Positions 1 through 5,985 are shown, counted from the stretch's first letter. The stretch is 6,159 bases of DNA from DATGHS01 sp035307785 (GCA_035307785.1 DATGHS010000118.1:1-6159); one strand, 5' to 3'. The notes: generated from the letters alone by a model not told the origin. Numbers and translations are program-made.

Positions 1-717
1 CTCCAACCGATCGAAATGCCGGCCCAGTTCCACCCGCTCCTGCAAGCGCGGCACATCCAGTCCGGCCGGCATGGCCAACCGGCCCGGTAGTTCGTTGCCT
101 TTCACCGGCTCGAAGGCGCTGCCCATGTGCCCCGCGCCCCACACGTCGGCCTTCCACGAATCGGCCAGGCCAATGAAGGCCGGCATCGACGCGGCATTGG
201 GGCCGCGGAACTTGGCTGCCACAGAGCCCATCGACGGGTAGCCGCCGCCGTCCTTCCCGTCATCGGTGCGGCGGGCCAGGGCGTTGCCGGCTTGCATGGT
301 GATGGGCGTATGATTGCTGGCGGAACAATCCACCGAGCGAATCACGGTCAGCTTGTGCATCAGCCGGGCTTGTAACGGCAGGTGCTCGCAAAAGCGGATT
401 CCGGGCACGCTGGTGGGAATGGTGCGGTAGGGGCCGCGAATTTCGGCCGGCGTATAGGGCTTGGGGTCCCAGGTGTCGATGTGGCTGGGACCGCCGGATA
501 GCCAAAACAGAATCACCGACCGCGGGTCGCTATGCTTACTTACCGGATTGGAAGCAATTTCCCGCGCGCGCAGCATGTCGGCCAGGGTCAGGCCGGCAAT
601 CCCGGCCAATCCGGTTCGCAAGAACCATCGGCGTGAGCCTACTCGAAGCAAGTCGTGGCTGGCCGGAAGCAGCGGATTGCCTTGCGAGATTGCACAATGC
701 TGACCGTAGTGATTCAT
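1..717 (-). CDS. DUF1501 family protein, Tat-exported, N-terminal part (runs off left edge)
   Basis: The minus strand is open from the left edge to an ATG at 717, giving 239 residues that begin MNHYGQHC. A twin-arginine motif (SRRWFLRTG, residues 28-36) and a hydrophobic stretch (about 37-49) indicate Tat export. The body has DUF1501 hallmarks: GGPSHIDTWDPKP (75-87), AEIRGPY (91-97), VPGIRFCEHLP (104-114), MHKLTVIRS (120-128) and SNHTP (134-138). The C-terminal part with the family's FGRTP-type motif lies outside the window. As far as I recall, DUF1501 belongs to the alkaline phosphatase/sulfatase-like superfamily; its substrate is unknown. In-frame ATGs at 738 and 747 are alternative starts. 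None of the three has a clear Shine-Dalgarno sequence. I chose 717 because MNH-type starts are common in the family. It is divergent from, and paralogous to, the gene at 977. Confidence 0.88.
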   Translation of the reverse strand, partial: MNHYGQHCAISQGNPLLPASHDLLRVGSRRWFLRTGLAGIAGLTLADMLRAREIASNPVSKHSDPRSVILFWLSGGPSHIDTWDPKPYTPAEIRGPYRTIPTSVPGIRFCEHLPLQARLMHKLTVIRSVDCSASNHTPITMQAGNALARRTDDGKDGGGYPSMGSVAAKFRGPNAASMPAFIGLADSWKADVWGAGHMGSAFEPVKGNELPGRLAMPAGLDVPRLQERVELGRHFDRLE

Positions 718-760
718 GGGCAGGAGAGGCCGGGTCATGGAGACCATCTCATCGGTGGGA

Positions 761-775
761 GGCAGGCAACAGTAA
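761..775 (+). repeat. Short direct repeat, copy 1 (GGCAGGCAACAGTAA)
   Basis: This 15-base word matches 940-954 at 14 of 15 positions. It lies 14 to 44 bases upstream of the candidate starts (747, 738, 717) of the left DUF1501 gene, in its leader. It may be an operator or chance; no known binding site is recognised. Confidence 0.4.
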
Positions 776-906
776 AGTAGCCCATTTCCATTCCGCTGGC
801 CAGCTCGAAAAAAGGCCGAGCGGCAGTTTTAGAAAGCGGGAGAATCGTTTTTGTGGATGCTTCTTACAGCGCCCGAGCGATCAGCGACACTTTTTCCTTG
901 CTTTAA

Positions 907-936
907 TTGCGCCTTTGGCCGCTAACACGCTATCTT
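907..936 (+). promoter_or_regulatory. Weak candidate sigma-70 promoter for the DUF1501 gene at 977
   Basis: A TTGCGC -35-like hexamer (907-912) and a TATCTT -10-like hexamer (931-936) are 18 bases apart in a locally A/T-rich patch. Transcription would start roughly at 943, leaving a leader of about 34 bases. Both boxes deviate from consensus, so this is only a candidate. Confidence 0.22.
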
Positions 937-939
937 AAC

Positions 940-954
940 GGCAGGCAACCGTAA
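940..954 (+). repeat. Short direct repeat, copy 2 (GGCAGGCAACCGTAA)
   Basis: This is the second copy of the 15-base word at 761-775, with one mismatch at its eleventh base. It ends 22 bases upstream of the TTG start at 977 and overlaps the expected transcription start. It has the same orientation as copy 1, so the two copies are not symmetric with respect to the divergent genes. Confidence 0.4.
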
Positions 955-965
955 CCAAGCATACC

Positions 966-970
966 GGGAG
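966..970 (+). promoter_or_regulatory. Ribosome binding site supporting a TTG start
   Basis: GGGAG lies six bases before the TTG at 977. It decides the start: the next in-frame ATG (residue 23, within GLGMAGW) would remove the twin-arginine motif and has no comparable site in front of it. Confidence 0.6.
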
Positions 971-976
971 TGAGCC

Positions 977-2308
977 TTGAAAAACAGTGCCACACCATGC
1001 CGCCGGGAATTCTTCGCAACGGCTAGCGTGGCCGGGCTTGGCATGGCTGGCTGGTGCGCTCGTGCGGATGCTGCCCCCAGCCTGACAACGTCGGCGGCCG
1101 GAATTCGCTCGTGCATCCTGCTCTTTTATTACGGGGGCCCCAGCCATCTGGATACGTTTGACCCCAAGCCGGATGCGCCGGCCGAGGTGCGCGGGGCGTA
1201 CAAGACCATTGCCGCGTCGGTTCCGGGCATCCGTGTGTGCGAGCATTTGCCGCGCACCGCGACGATCATGCACAAGATTGCCACGGTGCGCAGCATGCAC
1301 CACCCCATGCGCAATCACAATTCCGCGGCGGCCGAAGCGCTCACCGGCCGAACGCCGGCCGGCGGCGATCAGGAATTGCTCACCGACGATCCGCGGGGCC
1401 TGCCCACGCTCGGCTCAGCCGTGAGCTACGCCTTGGGGCCGCGCGCCCACGTCTTACCCTATGTCGCCTTGCCGTACACCATCTACAACGTGGTGCAGTT
1501 GCCGGGCCAATCGCCGGGCCTACTCGGCAGCGCTTACGACCGCTTCCAAGTAGAAGGCGATCCGAACCGTCCCGATTTTCACATCGCCACCTTGGAAGCC
1601 AACAGCGACCTGGCCAGCCGGGCTGCACTGCTTCGTCGCCTGGACGTTGCCGCGCTGCCGGGTCCGGCCGTCAACGCCGCTACCCACCGGGAGCGGGCGC
1701 TGCAACTAATTGCTTCCGCCGATGTTCGCCGGCTCTTTTCGCTTACCAACGAACCGGCGCAGCTGCGCGATCGATATGGCAGACACCGTCTGGGGCAAAG
1801 CCTGTTGCTGGCTCGTCGGCTCGTGGAAGGGGGCGTCAACTTCGTCACGGTTTTCGATGGGCAAACCAATGGCCAGGAGGCCAACTGGGATAGCCACGAA
1901 AACCTCTTCGCCCGCCATCGGCAGTTGATCCCGCCAAGCGATCAGGCGTTTTCCGCGTTAATCGAAGACTTGCAGCAGCGCGGCTTGTTGGACTCGACGT
2001 TAGTGGTGGCGCTGGCCGAGTTTGGCCGGACGCCGAAGATTAACAAGAGCGGCGGCCGCGATCACTGGCCCGACTGTTACAGCATCCTGATGGCCGGCGG
2101 AGGCGTGAAAGGCGGGGCTGTTTACGGCGCCAGCGACCGTATCGGCGCCTACCCGGCCGCCGAGCCGGCAACCCCGGCCGATCTTGCGGCCACCATCTTC
2201 TGGCGCTTCGGAATCGACCCCGCCACCGAAGTCCGCGACCAGACCAACCGGCCCTACCGATTATCAGAAGGCGAGCCGTTGCGAAAGTTGTTTACTTCAG
2301 CAGCATAG
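977..2308 (+). CDS. DUF1501 family protein, Tat-exported, complete
   Basis: This is a 443-residue protein starting at TTG. Residues 9-13 (RREFF) with the hydrophobic stretch to about residue 27 form a Tat signal; cleavage after ARADA (28-32) is plausible. DUF1501 features follow in order: YYGGPSHLDTFDPKP (51-65), AEVRGAY (69-75), VPGIRVCEHLP (82-92), MHKIATVRS (98-106), NHNSAAAEALTGR (113-125), WDSHEN (304-309) and the strong C-terminal block FGRTPKIN through GRDHWP and LMAGGGVKGG (349-380). Length matches the usual 400-480 residues. Its role is unknown; the family is abundant in planctomycetes and often encoded beside DUF1549/DUF1553 cytochrome-like proteins, which are not seen here. It is a diverged paralogue of the left gene, sharing GGPSH, DPKP, VPGIR and CEHLP. 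An exported, possibly metal-dependent hydrolase-like function is inference from the fold family. Confidence 0.93.
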   Translation: MKNSATPCRREFFATASVAGLGMAGWCARADAAPSLTTSAAGIRSCILLFYYGGPSHLDTFDPKPDAPAEVRGAYKTIAASVPGIRVCEHLPRTATIMHKIATVRSMHHPMRNHNSAAAEALTGRTPAGGDQELLTDDPRGLPTLGSAVSYALGPRAHVLPYVALPYTIYNVVQLPGQSPGLLGSAYDRFQVEGDPNRPDFHIATLEANSDLASRAALLRRLDVAALPGPAVNAATHRERALQLIASADVRRLFSLTNEPAQLRDRYGRHRLGQSLLLARRLVEGGVNFVTVFDGQTNGQEANWDSHENLFARHRQLIPPSDQAFSALIEDLQQRGLLDSTLVVALAEFGRTPKINKSGGRDHWPDCYSILMAGGGVKGGAVYGASDRIGAYPAAEPATPADLAATIFWRFGIDPATEVRDQTNRPYRLSEGEPLRKLFTSAA

Positions 2309-2360
2309 ATTGCTCGCAGCCGAACCTACTTGTACCGGCGGGGTCCGGCTTGTCGTCGAA

Positions 2361-2386
2361 ATTGCCGGTTGGCAACAGCTGGCAAT
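2361..2386. repeat. Small inverted repeat ATTGCC...GGCAAT
   Basis: ATTGCC (2361-2366) and GGCAAT (2381-2386) form a six-base dyad around a 14-base loop. A further ATTGCCA occurs at 2442-2448. It lies in the 196-base gap between the DUF1501 stop and the small ORF at 2505. It could be an operator or weak hairpin. No T-run follows, so it is not a convincing terminator. Confidence 0.25.
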
Positions 2387-2493
2387 ATCCGAGAATTGGC
2401 GTCGTCGCGAACTTATACGGAGTAATACTGAATCAGGCTGGATTGCCAATTTGCTGCTGACGGAACCCAATTCTCGCCATGCAAAACATTTTT

Positions 2494-2500
2494 GGAGAGG
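2494..2500 (+). promoter_or_regulatory. Strong ribosome binding site (GGAGAGG) for the small ORF
   Basis: GGAGAGG ends four bases before the ATG at 2505. It marks that ATG as a real translation start and argues against the longer open frame that extends back into the DUF1501 gene. Confidence 0.55.
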
Positions 2501-2504
2501 AACC

Positions 2505-2639
2505 ATGACAGAGAGCGAGCGCTTCAAAATGGTTTTCGGGCCGTACGCTACACCGCTCTTTGAGCATGGCGAGGTCATGGAGTGTGCCATTCGCGGGAGC
2601 GTGATCGTTTGTGGCCTCTCTTCCGGTCCCATTTCATAG
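2505..2639 (+). pseudogene. 44-residue ORF, probable truncated member of a small planctomycete protein family
   Basis: The product begins MTESERFKMVFGPYATPLF and ends CGLSSGPIS before a TAG. From memory, it resembles the N-terminus of short planctomycete proteins that open with ER.K.LFGPY.TP, continue with a small beta-rich segment (here GEVMECAIRGSVIVCGLSSGPI) and then have a further 50 or more residues, often starting with W-P and containing a helix-turn-helix-like part. Here the frame stops at the point where that part should begin. In the same frame after the stop comes SYWRRRLAGRSR and another stop, which may be a residue of the lost half. The function of the family is unknown to me. It could still be an expressed small protein, since the ribosome binding site is intact. 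It is co-directional with, and 134 bases upstream of, the sigma fusion gene. Confidence 0.45.
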
Positions 2640-2763
2640 GCAATGAATTTCGGCTTGGTTTCTTACTGGCGCCGGCGTTTGGCGGGTCGCAGTCGGTAGC
2701 TCAGCCACAAGATTTTTGAATGTGCGGAATGGTGAAGGCGCACTTTATTGATGGGAATCCAAC

Positions 2764-2769
2764 GAAGGA
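2764..2769 (+). promoter_or_regulatory. Ribosome binding site (GAAGGA) selecting the start of the sigma fusion
   Basis: GAAGGA ends four bases before the ATG at 2774. The upstream in-frame ATGs at 2720 and 2729 lack a comparable site and would add a stretch (CGMVKAHFIDGNPTKDA) unlike the N-termini of related sigma factors. Confidence 0.5.
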
Positions 2770-2773
2770 CGCT

Positions 2774-4795
2774 ATGACGCCGTCGCCGCGAGTTCCAAGT
2801 GTGGCCAGTTTCGTGCGGGTGGCATTGGGGCCCGATCCCAATGGTCCGACCGATGTGGAGCTGTTGGCCCGGTTTGCCCGAACGCGGGATGAAGGGGCGT
2901 TTGAACTGCTTGTGTGGCGGCACGCGGGAATGGTTCTGCGCGTGTGCCGGGCCGTGCTCCTCGACCACCACGCAGCCGAAGACGTAACGCAAGCGACGTT
3001 TCTGGCCCTGGCGAAACAGGCGCAATCGGTCGGGCGGCGGGGCACGGTGGCCGGCTGGCTCTATCGCGTGGCGCGCCGCATCTCGGCGCATCTGGCTGCC
3101 CGCCGCAAACTTCCCATCGTTTCGGCACACGCCCTTGAGCACATTCCGACGCCGGCCGCGGTGACGGACGAGTTATCGGACCCTGCATTGATTCAATCGC
3201 TCCACGAGGAACTGGCGCGGTTGCCCGAAAAGTATCGCGTGCCGCTGTTGCTGTGCTTCTTCGAAGGGCTGACACATGCGGATGCGGCCCGCCGGTTAGG
3301 GTGGCCGATCGGCACTGTTGCCACTCGCGTGGCGCGCGCCAGAGATCGGCTGCACCGGCGACTGGTCGGCCGCGGCCTTGCCCTTCCGGCCGCAGGGCTC
3401 GCGGCCCTGTGTGCCGCCGACACCGGCTCTGCCGTGACGCCGGCGCTGGTGGGCGGCACGGTGCAGGCAGCATCTGCCTTCGCCATGGGCGCCGCCGTCT
3501 CAGGCGTATCAGACACCGTTCTAGCATTGTCAAAAGGAGCAATTCAAGCCATGACTGTCAAGAAAATCCAATGGGTGACGGCCGTTGTCGTCCTCTGTGG
3601 CGCGGTGACGTTTGGCGGCGGCTGGGCCATCGGGCAGCGGCCGGGAGGGGCAGGGCCGGACAGCGCGGGGGGAAAAGGGCCGACCCGGCCCGGGGCCAAC
3701 GATCCGCAGCCCGACCCGGCGGTGGATCGAAAGGCCGACTCCAGCCAGCGCACGCGCAGCCTCAACAACCTCAAGCAGATCTTGCTGGCCATACACCAAT
3801 ACAACGACGTCCATGGCTACTTGCCGGCCGACATTCGCGACAAGGACGGCAAGCCGCTTTTAAGTTGGCGGGTATTGCTGTTGCCCTACCTGGAACAGGA
3901 CCGTCTCTTCAAACAGTTCAAACTTGATGAACCGTGGGACAGCGAGCACAATCTCAAGCTGCTGGCAAAGATGCCGGCCGTGTATCGGGTCGGCTTCGAG
4001 GCCAAGGACTCGGGCCACACCTATTACCAGGCCTTTGCAGGGCCAGGTACGCCCCTGTACCCTTACGCGGGCAAGTTCGCCAATTTTGACCCGAACTCTA
4101 ACGGGACTCCGGAAGGGCTTGGGTTGCCGGGATCTTCCGGCGGCGGCAAGCCGGGTGGTGCAGATACCGCCGGAGGCAGCGGTCCGCCGGGCGCTGGGAG
4201 TGGGCCGAGCGGGGGCGGTTTGCCGGCCGCGGGGGCAGGCGGCGGCGTTGAACGAGTCCGTATACTAGACATTCTCGATGGCACGTCAAACACATTGGGC
4301 GTGGTCGAGGCCGGTCCGCCGGTTCCGTGGAGCAAGCCGGCCGACCTTCCGTTCGACCCACAAAAACCGCTGCCCAAGCTGGCCGGCCCGTTCGCCAACG
4401 AGCTGCACGTCGCGATGATGGACGGCTCGGCCCATGCCTTGAGACGAAACCTGGATGCCAGGGTGTTGCGCGCTCTCATCATCATGAACGACGGAATCCC
4501 CACACCGTCGCTGAAGGAAATGCGGGCCGCGACGCCGGCCGACACCCCGGAAGAGAAGGCACGGCTCAAGAAACAGATTGAGGAAAATCAGCAAGTGATC
4601 GAGCAAATCGAACGGCTCATGACGGAATACCGGGATCTACTGGTGCTGCAAAACCATTTGACGAACGATCTGGGCCAATCCGAGGATCAGCAAGAACGCC
4701 TTCGGCAGATCGTTGAGCAACTCAAAGCCAAAAACAAAATGATCCGCGACGACGTCGGGTTGAAAGAAGGCCTACCGGTGCCCAAGCCGCGGTAG
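2774..4795 (+). CDS. ECF sigma factor fused to membrane anchor, DUF1559-like domain and coiled coil
   Basis: This is a 673-residue protein from ATG 2774 (691 if started at 2720). Residues 27-102 are sigma-70 region 2, with the core AAEDVTQATFLALAKQ and GTVAGWLYRVARR. Residues 139-197 are region 4, including LPEKYRVPLLLCFFEGLTHADAARRLGWP as a helix-turn-helix and the IGTVATRVARARDRL tail. An Ala/Gly-rich connector (about 200-258) follows. A single membrane segment (265-287, preceded by KK) suggests N-inside topology. After a Pro/Gly-rich linker comes a DUF1559-like domain: LNNLKQILLAIHQYNDVHGYLPADIRDKDGKP, then LSWRVLLLPYLEQ (about 330-375), then DGTSNTLGVVEA and ELHVAMMDGSAHAL, ending near 574. 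A Gly/Pro-rich stretch (448-491) interrupts it. Residues 590-657 are charged and coiled-coil-like. Planctomycete ECF factors with C-terminal extensions are known. A membrane-tethered regulator is inferred. No separate anti-sigma gene is adjacent. Confidence 0.92.
   Translation: MTPSPRVPSVASFVRVALGPDPNGPTDVELLARFARTRDEGAFELLVWRHAGMVLRVCRAVLLDHHAAEDVTQATFLALAKQAQSVGRRGTVAGWLYRVARRISAHLAARRKLPIVSAHALEHIPTPAAVTDELSDPALIQSLHEELARLPEKYRVPLLLCFFEGLTHADAARRLGWPIGTVATRVARARDRLHRRLVGRGLALPAAGLAALCAADTGSAVTPALVGGTVQAASAFAMGAAVSGVSDTVLALSKGAIQAMTVKKIQWVTAVVVLCGAVTFGGGWAIGQRPGGAGPDSAGGKGPTRPGANDPQPDPAVDRKADSSQRTRSLNNLKQILLAIHQYNDVHGYLPADIRDKDGKPLLSWRVLLLPYLEQDRLFKQFKLDEPWDSEHNLKLLAKMPAVYRVGFEAKDSGHTYYQAFAGPGTPLYPYAGKFANFDPNSNGTPEGLGLPGSSGGGKPGGADTAGGSGPPGAGSGPSGGGLPAAGAGGGVERVRILDILDGTSNTLGVVEAGPPVPWSKPADLPFDPQKPLPKLAGPFANELHVAMMDGSAHALRRNLDARVLRALIIMNDGIPTPSLKEMRAATPADTPEEKARLKKQIEENQQVIEQIERLMTEYRDLLVLQNHLTNDLGQSEDQQERLRQIVEQLKAKNKMIRDDVGLKEGLPVPKPR
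3532..3539 (+). promoter_or_regulatory. Possible internal ribosome binding site in the sigma fusion gene
   Basis: AAAAGGAG occurs inside the coding region, 11 bases before an in-frame ATG at 3551. Initiation there would give a 414-residue protein starting MTVKKIQWVTAVVV, with the membrane segment acting as signal anchor and no sigma domain. The spacing is longer than ideal, and the purine run may simply encode SKG. Confidence 0.25.
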
Positions 4796-4819
4796 GTGTA
4801 GCGATCCGTGATAGTTTGA
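4796..4819. other. Junction between the sigma fusion and the mobile-element scar
   Basis: The 24 bases between the TAG of the sigma fusion and the next ATG hold an in-frame TGA (4817-4819) immediately before that ATG. No terminator hairpin is visible here, so transcription from the sigma gene may read into the scar. Confidence 0.3.
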
Positions 4820-5095
4820 ATGCCCGACCGGACCGGCTGCCGGAATCGCCGCTTGGCCATCACCGGGAAGGTGCACGAGAATCGGAAAAGAACTACGAGG
4901 AGCAACGACTTACGGCCACGTCGCGTTGCACCAACGGTTGCACCAAAGGGGTACAAATCGGGGCAAAATCGGGCAATGGATGACAATTCCAATCGGGCGC
5001 CGACTGCTCCGCTACCTGCCGATAAAAATGACGTAACTTCAAACCCCGCCAAACAAAAAGAACCGCCGTCAATTGCTGACAGGGGTTCTGGCAAG

Positions 5096-5120
5096 TCTGG
5101 CCGGCAGGATTTGAACCCAC
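5096..5120 (-). other. tRNA-like 3' end (T-arm and acceptor strand), partial
   Basis: On the minus strand GTGGG-TTCAAAT-CCTGC forms a T-stem and seven-base T-loop (5120 down to 5104), with two wobble pairs in the stem. A seven-base acceptor-like strand CGGCCAG and an A discriminator follow. The next bases are CTT, not CCA. I find no matching D-arm, anticodon arm or 5' acceptor strand (CTGGCCG) at the expected distance upstream, so it is not a complete tRNA gene. It fits an attachment-site remnant left by integration into the 3' end of a tRNA gene. Confidence 0.45.
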
Positions 5121-5125
5121 GACCT

Positions 5126-5153
5126 CTTGAACCCCCTGCAGCAGGGCTTCAAG
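5126..5153. repeat. Strong hairpin next to the tRNA-like T-arm
   Basis: CTTGAA (5126-5131) pairs with TTCAAG (5148-5153), and inside it CCCTG (5134-5138) pairs with CAGGG (5142-5146) around a CAG loop. Only CC opposite C interrupts an 11-pair stem. In the minus-strand reading it ends five bases before the T-stem, just where a tRNA anticodon stem would end. It may be part of an attachment site or a structured RNA. No T-run follows on either strand, so it is not a typical terminator. Confidence 0.45.
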
Positions 5154-5365
5154 CGAAAAACACCGTAATTCCTTGCAGGCTCACCAATTTACGATTTACG
5201 CACTTTACTTCAATTACAGCTTTTTGCAAGGTTAGCCGAGAATTCTGCTGCAAGTTGCTGCAATGGCCAAAGTGCCGAGTTTAATTCGTTGGTGAGTTGA
5301 ATAACCGCCTTATGTCCTCCCGAACTTGAATAAAAACAACGCGGACGATCGCTCCGTCGGCTAAC

Positions 5366-5385
5366 GACGTACGGCGTCTGTTTTT
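5366..5385 (+). terminator. Weak rho-independent terminator-like hairpin
   Basis: GACG (5366-5369) pairs with CGTC (5375-5378) around a five-base loop and is followed by TG and five T (5381-5385). The four-pair stem is short. It could end transcription coming from the sigma fusion and the remnant behind it. Confidence 0.22.
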
Positions 5386-5597
5386 AACAAGCCCTCTTCG
5401 AGTCTTTGACTGTCTCTGTGCAGCGCCGGGATGGTTCGCTTTGCGGTTGCACGCTCATTAACTGAGCGGCACCAAACAGCCTTACGAGGTCTGGCGAGCA
5501 CCCGCAGTTTGCGCTGCTCGGCTCGCACTTACGCCTCAGAAACCTCTCCGTGCCGACGAGCCGGCAAAGCAAAACGACGCGCTCGACCCCCGCAGGG

Positions 5598-5614
5598 TGA
5601 CGGCTTCCCCGTCA
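5598..5614. repeat. Hairpin TGACGG/CCGTCA
   Basis: TGACGG (5598-5603) and CCGTCA (5609-5614) form a perfect six-pair stem with a five-base loop. A second dyad, GCCGG (5625-5629) with CCGGC (5638-5642), follows closely. These suggest a structured transcript or element end, but no function is evident. Confidence 0.35.
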
Positions 5615-5790
5615 GGCCGGCGCTGCCGGAATCGAGACCGGCGAGCACTATTGGGATTGGCCTGGCCAGCAGCCGCGTCGGCGTCAGTTAGTCCCCACTC
5701 GGTCGTCAGGCCACCACAGTCGTTCTCTCGTTAATCGAATCTAGGTTAGATCAATCGTGGTCAGACTCAATCGGGTTCGTTCGGGGTGTC

Positions 5791-5818
5791 TCCGGTCACC
5801 GGCCGCAGGGCCAATCCA
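5791..5818 (+). repeat. 28-base direct repeat, copy 1
   Basis: It begins TCCGGTCACCGGCCG and ends GCCAATCCA, and it matches 5919-5946 except for a shifted G within the middle eight bases. Both copies carry the dyad CCGG-TCA-CCGG. The word TTCGTTCG precedes both, at slightly different spacing. Confidence 0.7.
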
Positions 5819-5918
5819 GTTAACGTGAGGTGTACCTCAGTTATTCTGCGCAGCTCCTGCAGCCGGGCCGAAGTTCGCTCATGCTGTTTCCTCTTCTTTT
5901 CGTGGCTCTTCGTTCGAC

Positions 5919-5946
5919 TCCGGTCACCGGCCGGCAGGCCAATCCA
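5919..5946 (+). repeat. 28-base direct repeat, copy 2
   Basis: This is the second copy, starting 128 bases after the first. Its CAGGCCAATCC core (5935-5945) also occurs inverted at 5654-5664. The copies flank a low-GC, pyrimidine-rich stretch (about 5880-5910). They could be element-end or RNA-structure repeats of the adjacent transposase element, or copies of a dispersed genomic repeat. Confidence 0.7.
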
Positions 5947-5985
5947 AGCCAGGCGGGGTCCGACTTCTGCCGCAGCGAGACAATG

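Larger units (their letters stand above)
718..976. promoter_or_regulatory. Divergent intergenic region between two DUF1501 genes
   Basis: This 259-base region separates two divergently transcribed paralogues, so it should hold promoters for both. I see no convincing coding frame. The minus-strand frame of the left gene stays open back to a stop at 829-831 but adds no family-like sequence. The region holds a short direct repeat (761-775 and 940-954) and A/T-rich patches around 826-855 and 890-907, unlike the GC-rich flanks. Confidence 0.5.
4820..5284 (+). pseudogene. Remnant resembling the C-terminal tail of a planctomycete tyrosine recombinase
   Basis: The open frame (154 codons) starts right after a stop and has no clear ribosome binding site. 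It contains RVAPTVAPKGYKSGQ (residues 35-49) and then SGRQDLNPRPLEPP (about 93-106). From memory, planctomycete integrases often end with a VAPTVAP or similar AxTxA motif plus SGQ, followed by a tail of the RQDLNPRPLEP type. None of the catalytic core (R..HxxR..Y) is present, so at most the 3' end of such a gene survives. The DLNPRP peptide is what one gets by translating antisense across a tRNA T-arm, so it marks a tRNA-like target rather than a protein domain. Lys, Asn and Cys become frequent towards the end, unlike the neighbouring genes. It may instead be a chance ORF over attachment-site DNA. Confidence 0.45.

Noticed and set aside
1237..1893. 218-codon plus-strand ORF inside the DUF1501 gene
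   Set aside because: This is an alternative frame of the DUF1501 gene with Arg/Gly/Ala-rich nonsense composition. The DUF1501 frame carries all conserved blocks.
2328..2352. Rho-independent terminator after the DUF1501 gene
   Set aside because: Only a four-pair CCGG self-complementary element is present and no T-run follows it.
2184..2504. Upstream extension of the small ORF back into the DUF1501 gene
   Set aside because: The open frame is continuous, but the strong ribosome binding site and family-like N-terminus place the start at 2505. The extra residues overlap DUF1501 coding sequence.
2772..3542. 256-codon minus-strand ORF opposite the sigma domain
   Set aside because: It is a GC-rich shadow of the sigma frame, rich in Arg and Pro. 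The plus-strand frame has clear sigma motifs.
4063..4569. Proline-rich 168-codon minus-strand ORF
   Set aside because: The Pro-rich reading is the complement of the Gly/Pro-rich linker in the sigma fusion. No independent start signal or motif is seen.
5080..5210. Complete tRNA gene on the minus strand
   Set aside because: Only the T-arm and acceptor-like 3' strand are present. No D-arm, no anticodon loop of normal size and no matching 5' acceptor strand were found.
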